Source: Selenomonadaceae bacterium (GTDB lineage Bacteria > Bacillota > Negativicutes > Selenomonadales > Selenomonadaceae). Taken from it: a stretch of 53,123 nt of DNA. A program made the translations under genes and the position numbers. Location of the stretch: contig JAILRS010000006.1 of the NCBI GenBank assembly GCA_024698045.1, positions 1 to 53,123 on the forward strand, in the 5' to 3' direction. Under the pieces are notes generated by a model. That model saw only the letters and a program-made list of their open reading frames with translations. It did no database searches and was not told the DNA's origin. Shown here piece after piece: positions 17,701-24,696 of the stretch. Each line of letters begins with the position of its first letter. The first letter of the stretch is position 1.

Positions 17701-18242
17701 AAGTTTATTCAAATACGGGCGGTCAGGCAAGTAAGGCTACACCTGCGGCGGCTATCGCGCAATTCGCGGCAACCGGTAAACGCACAAAGAAAAAAGATTT
17801 GGGCAAGATGGCAATGAGTTACGGTTATGTTTACGTTGCTCAAGTTTCCATGGGCGCAGATCAAAATCAATTGCTCAAAGCGATTACCGAAGCGGAAGCA
17901 TATCCGGGTCCCTCATTGATTGTCGCTTATTCGCCCTGCATTAATCACGGTATCCGTAAAGGCATGGGCTCGTCTCAACTTGAAGGCAAATTAGCCGTAC
18001 AGTGCGGTTACTGGGCAAATTGGCGTTATAATCCTCAGCTTATCGGCTCGGGTAAAAATCCCTTCACTCTTGACTCGAAAGATCCCGATTTCTCTAAATT
18101 CCAAGAGTTCCTGATGGGCGAAGTTCGTTACTCGTCATTGAAACGCAATTTCCCCGATGCCGCGCAAGCTTTGTTTGAAAAGACACAGCATGACGCCGAA
18201 GACAGAATTAACGGCTACAAAGTTTTAGCCGGCAAAGCTTAA
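14721..18242 (+). CDS. nifJ: Pyruvate:ferredoxin (flavodoxin) oxidoreductase
   Basis: This enzyme oxidises pyruvate with CoA to acetyl-CoA and CO2, passing electrons to ferredoxin, and is central to anaerobic energy metabolism. The single-chain protein of 1173 residues has the normal length and domain order: the pyruvate-binding N-terminal domain (YPITPSSPMAE near 26-37), a central CoA domain, two [4Fe-4S] motifs (CIGCNQCSFVCP near 692 and CLGCGNCVQVCP near 750), and the thiamine-diphosphate domain (ACAGCGETPY near 810 and GGDGWAYDIG near 964). ATG 14721 has AAGGGAG about 14 bases upstream, slightly far, but no better start exists. It is monocistronic, with its own promoter and a hairpin after it. 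Confidence 0.97.
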   Translation: MSKKMKTMDGNQAAAYISYAFTDVAAIYPITPSSPMAEDVDVMAAKGVKNIFGQKVRLVELQSEGGAAGTVHGSLQAGALTTTYTASQGFLLMIPNLYKIAGELLPGVFHVSARALATSTLSIFGDHQDVMAARQTGCAMFAESSVQEVMDLSAVAHLAAIKGRIPFINFFDGFRTSHEIQKIEMIDYADLAKILDYDAVDKFRRNALNPDHPVIRGTATNSDVYFQIRETVNKNYDELPDIVEDIMAQVAKITGREHHIFDYTGAPDADRVIIAIGSGCQTANEAAQYLNERGEKVGVVSVHLYRPFSVKHFLNAIPSTVKKIAVLDRTKESGAIGEPLYLDVKAAYYDVADKPVIVGGRFGIGGKDTTPDQMLAIFEELKKDAPMNGFTIGIKDDVSHKSLELGTEEVDFTPEGTTACKFWGLGSDGTVGANKSAIKIIGDNTDLYAQAYFAYDSKKSGGITMSHLRFGKLPITSPYLITKPDFVSCSQKSYVHHYNLIDGLKRGGTFLLNTDWSDEKLGRKLPTYMKRYIAENEISVYTVNATKIAGELGLGGRFNMVMQAAFFKLANIIPIDDAVKYLKDAVEKSYGAKGQNIVDMNCGAIDQGIAALHKVDIGTWDVNAKGQSELIEQKEVPKFISEIQNVINRQEGDALPVSKFVELADGTFPVGGTAYEKRGTAIKVPKWDKSKCIGCNQCSFVCPHAAIRPVLTTEEELKNAPEGMEAIPSKISRGKYNLTIAVSTYDCLGCGNCVQVCPKQALEMVPFNDEAKARQKYFDYGLKVSEKENPTKKTTVIGSQFEKPLFEFSGACAGCGETPYAKLLTQLFGDRMMIANATGCSSIWGASAPAMPYTINAKGHGPAWGNSLFEDNAEYGLGMFIAVKTIRESLVSDVTKALEQNLSDELKAALTEWKDNYNVSENTRERAEKLTEVLTAQKGDDALLNKIYNNRDFFVKRSQWILGGDGWAYDIGYGGLDHVLASGEDVNIFVFDTEVYSNTGGQASKATPAAAIAQFAATGKRTKKKDLGKMAMSYGYVYVAQVSMGADQNQLLKAITEAEAYPGPSLIVAYSPCINHGIRKGMGSSQLEGKLAVQCGYWANWRYNPQLIGSGKNPFTLDSKDPDFSKFQEFLMGEVRYSSLKRNFPDAAQALFEKTQHDAEDRINGYKVLAGKA

Positions 18243-18261
18243 TCGACATAAGAAAATCAAC

Positions 18262-18314
18262 GGCAACAAACTCCCTGTGTTTCGGCATGGGGAGCGCGTT
18301 GCCTAAATTATTTT
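18262..18314 (+). terminator. Hairpin between nifJ and leuB
   Basis: GGCAAC-AAA-CTCCC pairs with GGGAG-CGC-GTTGCC in a two-part stem (18262-18303), followed by an A/T tract TAAATTATTTT. It may terminate nifJ or act as an attenuator before leuB. The tract is not a clean T run, so the call is tentative. Confidence 0.5.
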
Positions 18315-18327
18315 AAGGAGTAAGGTC

Positions 18328-19392
18328 ATGAAAAAAATAATAGTCATCCCCGGCGACGGAATCGGGCAGGAAATTACCGCCTCGGCAGTTGAAGTTTTAA
18401 AGAAGGTCGACGAAAAATTTAATCTCGGTCTTGAGTACGAGACGCGCGACGCGGGCGGCACCTCCTATGAAAAATTCGGCTCCCCTTTGACCGACGAAAC
18501 ACTTGATGCGTGCAAAAAGGCGGACGCGGTTTTATTCGGAGCGGTAGGCGGGAAAAAATGGGATACTCTGCCCGTGAATTTGCGTCCCGAACGTGCTATC
18601 TTTGGTCTGCGCAAAGGTTTGGGCTTGTTCGCCAATCTGCGCCCGACAAAAGTTTATCCCGAATTGATTAACTCTTCGCCACTCAAACCCGAACTTGTCG
18701 GCGGTTCCGATTTGTTGATTGTGCGTGAATTGGTCGGCGGAATTTACTTTGGCCCCCGTTGCGAATCGGAAACGAAAGACGGCGTAGAACAGGCATGGGA
18801 TACCGAAATTTATTCCGTACCCGAAATTGAACGCATAACCAAACTTGCATTTGAGACGGCAAAAATTCGTCGCGGCAAAGTTACTTCGGTCGACAAGGCA
18901 AATGTTTTGGCGGCGAGTCGTTTATGGCGCAAAGTCGTTAACGATATGGCGAAAGATTTCCCCGAAGTCGAATTGAATCATCTTTACGTAGATAACGCCG
19001 CGATGCAATTGGTGCTTAATCCGAAACAATTTGACGTCATAGTTACCAGCAATATTTTCGGCGATATTTTGAGTGATGAAGCTTCTGTGATTGGCGGTTC
19101 AATCGGATTAATGCCGAGCGCGTCAATCGGTGAGCTTACAAGTCTTTATGAGCCGATACACGGTTCTGCGCCCGATATCGCCGGCAAAGGCATTGCGAAT
19201 CCTATGGGTACGATTCTCAGTGCGGCTATGCTCCTGCGCTACAGTCTCAATGCTGACGACGCGGCAAAAGCAATTGAATCGGCGATTGACAAAACTTTGG
19301 CGGACGGATGGCGCACGGCTGATATTTACACCGAAGGATTTAAGAAAGTCGGCACGAACGAAGTAACTGAAATTATCTGCAAGAATCTTTAA
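18328..19392 (+). CDS. leuB: 3-isopropylmalate dehydrogenase
   Basis: LeuB oxidises and decarboxylates 3-isopropylmalate with NAD+ in leucine synthesis. The 354-residue protein has IPGDGIGQEI at the N-terminus, the RELVGGIYFG motif with the catalytic tyrosine, DKANVLAASRLWR with the catalytic lysine, DNAAMQL, and the NAD-site motif EPIHGSAPDIAGKGIANP. GGAG precedes ATG 18328. No leuA, leuC or leuD lies in the window, so the rest of the pathway is elsewhere. Confidence 0.96.
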   Translation: MKKIIVIPGDGIGQEITASAVEVLKKVDEKFNLGLEYETRDAGGTSYEKFGSPLTDETLDACKKADAVLFGAVGGKKWDTLPVNLRPERAIFGLRKGLGLFANLRPTKVYPELINSSPLKPELVGGSDLLIVRELVGGIYFGPRCESETKDGVEQAWDTEIYSVPEIERITKLAFETAKIRRGKVTSVDKANVLAASRLWRKVVNDMAKDFPEVELNHLYVDNAAMQLVLNPKQFDVIVTSNIFGDILSDEASVIGGSIGLMPSASIGELTSLYEPIHGSAPDIAGKGIANPMGTILSAAMLLRYSLNADDAAKAIESAIDKTLADGWRTADIYTEGFKKVGTNEVTEIICKNL

Positions 19393-19433
19393 GTTACGGC
19401 AATGAATGTCTAATGATTTTTAATTTCCGCCTA

Positions 19434-19462
19434 AAGACAAGCGCGTAAATTTGATTTATACT
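19434..19462 (+). promoter_or_regulatory. Putative promoter of the secreted duplicated protein
   Basis: AAGACA (19434-19439) and TATACT (19457-19462) are 17 bases apart, ahead of the gene at 19508. Confidence 0.45.
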
Positions 19463-19507
19463 TCGTGACGTGTTAAAGGTTTTAAGTTATTGAAGGTGGA
19501 ATTAATT

Positions 19508-20128
19508 ATGCGAAATTTAAAGAGAAATATTTTGGCAGGAATTTTGAGCGGAGCATTAATCTTCACTGGTGCGCAGGCATTTGCGAATCCGCCCGAGATG
19601 CCGCCCGAATCCGAAGAGGAATGGCAAGAGGAATCCGAAAAAAATATCGGTGAGTGGGCTAAACATTTGTCTGAGGAATACGGTGTTGACTCTGCGCAGG
19701 TTGAACAGGCATTTAATAATCATGTGCACATCGGCGATATTCGTATGGCGGCAGTTCTTTCCAAATTGAGCGGCAAAAGTTTTTCGGAAGTCTTGGCGAT
19801 GAAAGTCGGTTGGTATCAAGTAGCCGAAAAATTGGGAGTCAGCGACGAACAAATCAGAACGTTCATGGATAAGGAACGCGACGAAAGATTTGCGGAAAGA
19901 GTCGGCGTTGACACAAATACACTGCAAAGTTTGATGAAAGACGGTTACAATCCGCACGATATCGGAATAGCCGGAGCAATCGCAAAGGCGGCCAACAAAG
20001 ACATAAAAACCGTCCTGAAGAAACGTACGATAAACAATACATGGCGCGAAGTTGCGGAAAGTTTCGGCGTGGATATGAGGGACATTATGCCGCAGGGCAG
20101 ACACGGACAACGTTTTCAAGGTAAATAA
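19508..20128 (+). CDS. Secreted protein with two related helical repeats, unknown function
   Basis: I do not recognise a named family. The 206-residue product starts with a signal peptide (MRNLKRNILAGILSGALIF, cleavage probably after AQAFA) and an acidic, proline-rich linker. The rest is a duplicated helical module of about 60 residues. The first copy runs from YGVDSAQVEQAF to LGVSDEQI and the second from VGVDTNTLQSLM to FGVDMRDI, each ending in W-x-x-VA-x-x-[LF]GV. This suggests a soluble periplasmic protein binding something through paired helical motifs. I chose ATG 19508 because GGTGGA lies eight bases upstream; a start at 19490 would put residues before the signal peptide. Confidence 0.7.
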   Translation: MRNLKRNILAGILSGALIFTGAQAFANPPEMPPESEEEWQEESEKNIGEWAKHLSEEYGVDSAQVEQAFNNHVHIGDIRMAAVLSKLSGKSFSEVLAMKVGWYQVAEKLGVSDEQIRTFMDKERDERFAERVGVDTNTLQSLMKDGYNPHDIGIAGAIAKAANKDIKTVLKKRTINNTWREVAESFGVDMRDIMPQGRHGQRFQGK

Positions 20129-20155
20129 TGTTTCGTTCAATCTAAAAGAAATAAA

Positions 20156-20190
20156 CCTCTCGATAAATCTTTCGAGGGGTTTTTTATTTT
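20156..20190 (+). terminator. Terminator after the secreted protein gene
   Basis: CCTCTCG and CGAGGGG pair around a ten-base loop, followed by TTTTTTATTTTTT. It isolates the next operon from its upstream neighbour. Confidence 0.9.
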
Positions 20191-20280
20191 TTATCGTTAA
20201 AGGTTTCGACGCCTTAAAAAAATTGCCACTCTCTTTGCCCGAACAAAAAACTTTATGCTTAAAAGCTTACTCAATGACAG

Positions 20281-20309
20281 TAGACAATTTTAATCGCTGT
20301 GTGTAGAAT
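20281..20309 (+). promoter_or_regulatory. Promoter of the four-gene Zorya-like operon
   Basis: TAGACA (20281-20286) and TAGAAT (20304-20309) are 17 bases apart, each one base off consensus. Transcription would begin near 20316, leaving a leader of about 48 bases before the first gene. No other promoter is obvious between the four genes. Confidence 0.65.
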
Positions 20310-20363
20310 AATCAACAATGAGTACAATAACCTTTCTAAAACCAAACGGAGGCGATTTAAAAA

Positions 20364-22874
20364 TTGGACGGTACCGTAACTTTGAATCAGGTTATAAATT
20401 TTCTCTTCATACCCGAGGCATCGATATCGGTATTCTTCTTGGTGGTGTTCCTCGTATTGTTTATCTTCGGGGCATGGATTTACAGGAAGAGTAAAAATGA
20501 ACTCAATCGATTCGGCGAAAACGCCGAAATGATGTACGAATCTGTAAGCAATAAGATGTCCCCGGAATTTTTTATCAGGAAGAATGTAGAGAAATTATCA
20601 GCGCGTGAAGGAATCATGGAAGGTATTCCCGATATGTTCGTCAGTATCGGTATTTTGGCGACATTTATCGGTTTGGGTGTGGCGATTCAAAGTGCATCCG
20701 ATTTACTGAGCGACAATAACTTTGAAATGAACAGATTAATCGATTTGCTCGGTATTATAGCCTTCAAATTTCAGACGTCGGTTTGGGGCATTTTCTTTTC
20801 GTTAGTCTTCAAAAGATTTATTGTGGAAAAACATTTCACGCGCAAACAAAAAATAATCGATGATTTACGCGAAACATTTTACGAGAAGAAACGCGACGAT
20901 ATTCGTACGCTGTTGATGACGCAAAATCAAATATTGCTCACATTTGCGCAGGATGTGGAAGAATCTTTTACAGAACAACGCAATGATTTAAAAACGATTC
21001 ACAGAGATATTTCGGATTACAACGAAAATTTTTCCGGCTACTCCGATATCAACATCAAGTTCATGGAAAATACTTTATCTTATCGCGAACAAATGGCAAA
21101 ACTCAATTCGCGTATGGAAAATTTCATGAACACTTTTGCGAAGGAATTGAGAAAGTCATTCGTAAATCAACGCGAAGATTTTAATTCCGTGCACCAAGAT
21201 ATTTTGAACTACACGAATAAATTCGCGGAGTATACCAATATCAACAATCAGTTTGTAAAAAGTACGTTGGCTTATCGTGAAGAGATTTTGACTTCCAATC
21301 AACAATTTGAGGAAACATTATCCGAACAGAAAAATATTTTGTCGACCTTATTGCAAGACATGAGTAAATCGTCGACGAGTCAACACAACGACTTCAAAGG
21401 ATTGGAAGAAAAATTATCCGATTACTTGAGTACGAATAAAAAGTTCATGGATTCCGCACTCAAGTTCGGCGAAGAAGTAAAGAAATTTAACACCTGCGTA
21501 GATGATTATCACAAGACGGTCAGTGATACTTTCAACAGATTGACCGATACTCATGAAGAACTTTCCAATAAACAATATGACACGTTGCTCACGATTCGCA
21601 GGGCATTCGGCGATATTCAAAAGGTTTATATTCGTAATGAATCGCAATACAAACAGAATATCGAAGAGTTACAAAAAATGTTCCTCACAAATGAGGCGAA
21701 ATATCTGAGCGAAATCAGTGAGCGTATGCGCGACAGAATTGATAACATGCTTAAGGAAACGGGCGAGATATTCAGTCAGACGATGAAAGCCAGTATAGAC
21801 AAAGTAAGCGAAGATTATAATGTCGTGCTGGAAAGTTTCAATGATAAATTTGCCTCGACGATAAAAGAAGTCAACAGCAGTTACACGAACGAAATACAAC
21901 ACTTCGGAAATGTCACGGGCGATTTGGGCAAAGTATTGGGCGAAATCAACGACAGAGTCGAAAATCTGCATAACGAATTAATAGACGAACAGAAAAATAT
22001 CGGTGACAATACTTTGGAGGCATTCGGCAAAGTCAATAAGGTTGTTGATGCGTTTAACAAAGTTGCGGGCGGACAAGTCGACGCGGTAATGAAGATTTAC
22101 AACCAGGTAAATATTTTGATGCAGAACATAAACAATATGAATACCAAATCCGTAACTGCGCAGGAAGAATCTTTGAAACAGTTCACGACTACATTTACGG
22201 GCGCGGTGGACGCAATGCAACAAGCACAACAGGAAAGCTTGGAGTACTTTGCGGAAAGATTGGGCACGTTGGCAAGCAGTATTGAAAATATCGCGAAAGT
22301 AAACACCACAGAGCAAAATCGTATACTTGATGAAATTAATTCGTTCAAGACAAATACACAAGAGCGTCAAATGGATTCCGCGGATACTTTCAGGGAAATG
22401 GTTATCGAATCACTCGAGAAAGTATTGGTTACAATTCAAGACGGCAACGATCGCATGGCGGAAATGCAGGAAAATTCTTTGCAGGTCATGCAGGATTCAC
22501 TCAACGAAAGAAAAGATTTCAAAGCAACCTACGAAGAAAACATAATGGCGATATGCGATGCTATGGTAAGTGTCCGCGATGATTTGGTTAAAGAAATAAA
22601 ATCCTCCGGCGAAAATACGAAGAATATCCCCACGGCGGAAGATTTGGCGGATGTCTTGGCTTATGTCATGAAAGAAGTTTTAAGCGAAGTGCAAAAAGAC
22701 AGCATGTTGCAACATGAAGAGCTTACCAAACAATTTATCGCAACGTTGTCGGTTATGATTTCGGCACATCTGAATAATTTCTCCAACATGAATAATTCAA
22801 CTTCAGCCGGCAAAATGTCGTCTTCGTCAACGCGCCGCGACAATACCAACGTAAACTCATATAAATCGCGCTGA
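20364..22874 (+). CDS. ZorA-like MotA/TolQ/ExbB-family channel with long helical tail
   Basis: This is a predicted inner-membrane ion-channel subunit of a motor complex. The 836 residues hold membrane segments at about 21-40, 91-110 and 127-150, with the family core SIGILATFIGLGVAI in the second and KFQTSVWGIFFSLVF in the third. The rest (about 160-836) is hydrophilic and almost entirely helical, which is the layout of ZorA, whose tail projects into the cytoplasm. Residues 204-380 contain three related blocks, beginning EQRNDL (204), NQREDF (268) and SQHNDF (339). A TTG start at 20364 follows GGAGG by 11 bases. A true MotA or ExbB would be about 250 residues, so the tail is diagnostic. The next gene encodes its MotB/OmpA-like partner. 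Confidence 0.82.
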   Translation: MDGTVTLNQVINFLFIPEASISVFFLVVFLVLFIFGAWIYRKSKNELNRFGENAEMMYESVSNKMSPEFFIRKNVEKLSAREGIMEGIPDMFVSIGILATFIGLGVAIQSASDLLSDNNFEMNRLIDLLGIIAFKFQTSVWGIFFSLVFKRFIVEKHFTRKQKIIDDLRETFYEKKRDDIRTLLMTQNQILLTFAQDVEESFTEQRNDLKTIHRDISDYNENFSGYSDINIKFMENTLSYREQMAKLNSRMENFMNTFAKELRKSFVNQREDFNSVHQDILNYTNKFAEYTNINNQFVKSTLAYREEILTSNQQFEETLSEQKNILSTLLQDMSKSSTSQHNDFKGLEEKLSDYLSTNKKFMDSALKFGEEVKKFNTCVDDYHKTVSDTFNRLTDTHEELSNKQYDTLLTIRRAFGDIQKVYIRNESQYKQNIEELQKMFLTNEAKYLSEISERMRDRIDNMLKETGEIFSQTMKASIDKVSEDYNVVLESFNDKFASTIKEVNSSYTNEIQHFGNVTGDLGKVLGEINDRVENLHNELIDEQKNIGDNTLEAFGKVNKVVDAFNKVAGGQVDAVMKIYNQVNILMQNINNMNTKSVTAQEESLKQFTTTFTGAVDAMQQAQQESLEYFAERLGTLASSIENIAKVNTTEQNRILDEINSFKTNTQERQMDSADTFREMVIESLEKVLVTIQDGNDRMAEMQENSLQVMQDSLNERKDFKATYEENIMAICDAMVSVRDDLVKEIKSSGENTKNIPTAEDLADVLAYVMKEVLSEVQKDSMLQHEELTKQFIATLSVMISAHLNNFSNMNNSTSAGKMSSSSTRRDNTNVNSYKSR

Positions 22875-22921
22875 ATTGACAACCTTTAATTTGAAAAAAA
22901 TATCGGAAGGAGCGACGCCGA

Positions 22922-23515
22922 TTGAGAAAGCGAAATCCTTGGGTGTCAATCGCGGATTTACTGTCAAGTGTCGTTTTGGTACTGTTGTTGCTCTTCGTCA
23001 TGGCGACAATCGTGCCGAAGTATACCGAGGAAGCTCAACGCGCCAAGATGATGGATCAGATAGAAGAGGCGTTGAAGGAATACGAGGAAAGCGGACAATT
23101 ATTGATAAACAAAGAGACGGGCGTATTGGAATTTACCGATTTGACATTTTCTTCGGGCAGTGCTCTGGTCAATCCGGAAACCGTGAAAATATTACAAGAG
23201 CTGTCGGGTAAATTAATTTTCTACATGGAAGAAAATCCGCGCATGGAAATTTTGGTCGAAGGTCATACAGATCCTGCGGTAGTCAGTTCCGTACAAAATG
23301 AGGGCGGTTATTTTTCCAATAATATTCAGCTGTCAACGTTGCGCGCCGCCAATGTCAGAGAATATCTTCTGAAATACATAGGCAAAGATTATTCCGCGCG
23401 TGTGGGTGTTGCCGGCTACGGCGAAACACGATTGAAAAATAAAGAAAATCCGTTATCGGCGGAAAACCGCAGAATAGAAGTCAGGATTTTGTGGAACGGG
23501 AAAAACGAGGATTGA
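22922..23515 (+). CDS. ZorB-like MotB/OmpA-family peptidoglycan-binding partner
   Basis: The 197-residue protein has one N-terminal membrane segment (about 12-30) with an aspartate at its start (SIAD12LL), as in MotB and ZorB where it carries the ion. A short linker follows, then an OmpA-like domain at about 70-190. Peptidoglycan-binding residues are visible: EGHTD (Asp117), the LSTLRAANV helix, and the NRRIEV motif (Asn182, Arg183). The start is TTG 22922, nine bases after GAAGGAG. It lies 47 bases after the ZorA-like gene and four bases before the third gene. It would anchor the channel to the cell wall. Confidence 0.85.
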   Translation: MRKRNPWVSIADLLSSVVLVLLLLFVMATIVPKYTEEAQRAKMMDQIEEALKEYEESGQLLINKETGVLEFTDLTFSSGSALVNPETVKILQELSGKLIFYMEENPRMEILVEGHTDPAVVSSVQNEGGYFSNNIQLSTLRAANVREYLLKYIGKDYSARVGVAGYGETRLKNKENPLSAENRRIEVRILWNGKNED

Positions 23516-23519
23516 TGAG

Positions 23520-24674
23520 ATGACTGAAATAATCGACAAGGAAAGATTTTTGATTTATCCCGAGTTGCGCGATTGCGAGACAAAAATGGCTTTAATCCCG
23601 AATGAAATTGTAACCGACGCCGAAGAGGAAAGTTATTTCGATTTAAATTTTCGTTTGAGCGATGTGATTATAAATTCCGTCACGCGTAAATATGCCAACG
23701 AATATCCCGAAGGAAAAAAGAACGGCGAAAGATTTTTAATCGGCTTGAATGCCTGCACAAAGTTACGCAAGAAATTGAAATGTCCCTACATGAGGAAGGT
23801 CAGCAATTTGATAGATTCCGAATCGGAATTCAAGGGCGAAGAGATTATTGCGGTATATCTGCTCGGTACGGATCAAGCGCGTCAAAAATTTTTGGTAATG
23901 ACAAAAAATAAAATCCTCCTGCGCAACGACACAAACAGAATCGAATCATACGACTATGGGCAAATGCAATTCACCGCGGAAGGTCTCAACGATACGAATC
24001 GCACGAGTGCCGAAGGAATTTTGTTAAGCTATCCTTTCGATAAAAATTTTCTGTCGTTCGCACACGAATTTATGTTGCTCCGTTGCGCGACACTTTCAAC
24101 CGTCGGAAAAAGTCACCCGTTTGGCGGCATGATAATCGATTTGAAAAAATCATACCTGGAATTTCTTGTGGATATCGCGGCGGCCGAAGGAAAGTTGACG
24201 GCCGAAAAATATTTGCGGCTGGAATATTTGGCAAGAGAATTTCATGTCACGGATAAAAGTTTCAAAGTTTGGTTCGATAAAGCTTACGAGGGCGGATATA
24301 AACCGGAAGAGCTACAGCAATTTTTTTATGACATGTTCGGGAAAAAAATTACCTCCGACAAATGGTACGTGTTATTTCAAGATATTATTGATATGGCGGT
24401 AAACGACGACGACACTTTGAATCGCAAAGATTTAATTGAATTGATTAAACGCGACAGCGCGGCCGGATCTGTTTTCGTCACGAATTATATTGAGTTCGTA
24501 AAACTGCGCAGACGTGCGTTAAAGCATCTGCAAAAAGCGATATTCACGGTAGGTCATGATTCACTGTCGGAGAAAATCGGCGGCTACTTGAAAAACATTC
24601 ACGGCTTGCAAAGTTATAACTGTGAATTACTGTTAAAGATTACGGATATCGCCGTATTAACGGGCAACAAATAA
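23520..24674 (+). CDS. Third gene of Zorya-like operon, TerB-like helical region, unknown function
   Basis: I do not recognise the whole protein. It has 384 residues, no signal peptide and no membrane segment. The first ~200 residues mix strands and helices. Residues about 209-330 are helical, with the pattern LVDIAAAEGKLTAEKYLRLEYLA then a second acidic turn at VNDDDTLNRKDLIELI. This matches TerB-like domains, which place acidic residues for metal ions and occur in tellurite-resistance and phage-defence modules. That assignment is by pattern only. It starts four bases after the ZorB-like gene and is followed 22 bases later by the Hsp70-like gene, so it is probably a cytoplasmic adaptor or effector of the motor. 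Confidence 0.6.
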   Translation: MTEIIDKERFLIYPELRDCETKMALIPNEIVTDAEEESYFDLNFRLSDVIINSVTRKYANEYPEGKKNGERFLIGLNACTKLRKKLKCPYMRKVSNLIDSESEFKGEEIIAVYLLGTDQARQKFLVMTKNKILLRNDTNRIESYDYGQMQFTAEGLNDTNRTSAEGILLSYPFDKNFLSFAHEFMLLRCATLSTVGKSHPFGGMIIDLKKSYLEFLVDIAAAEGKLTAEKYLRLEYLAREFHVTDKSFKVWFDKAYEGGYKPEELQQFFYDMFGKKITSDKWYVLFQDIIDMAVNDDDTLNRKDLIELIKRDSAAGSVFVTNYIEFVKLRRRALKHLQKAIFTVGHDSLSEKIGGYLKNIHGLQSYNCELLLKITDIAVLTGNK

Positions 24675-24696
24675 ATTTAGCGGAGGAAAATTTTTA

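Noticed and set aside
20364..23515. Plain MotA/MotB flagellar stator or TolQ/TolR pair
   Set aside because: The first protein is more than three times the length of MotA or TolQ, with a helical tail, and the pair is followed by TerB-like and Hsp70-like genes rather than flagellar or tol genes.
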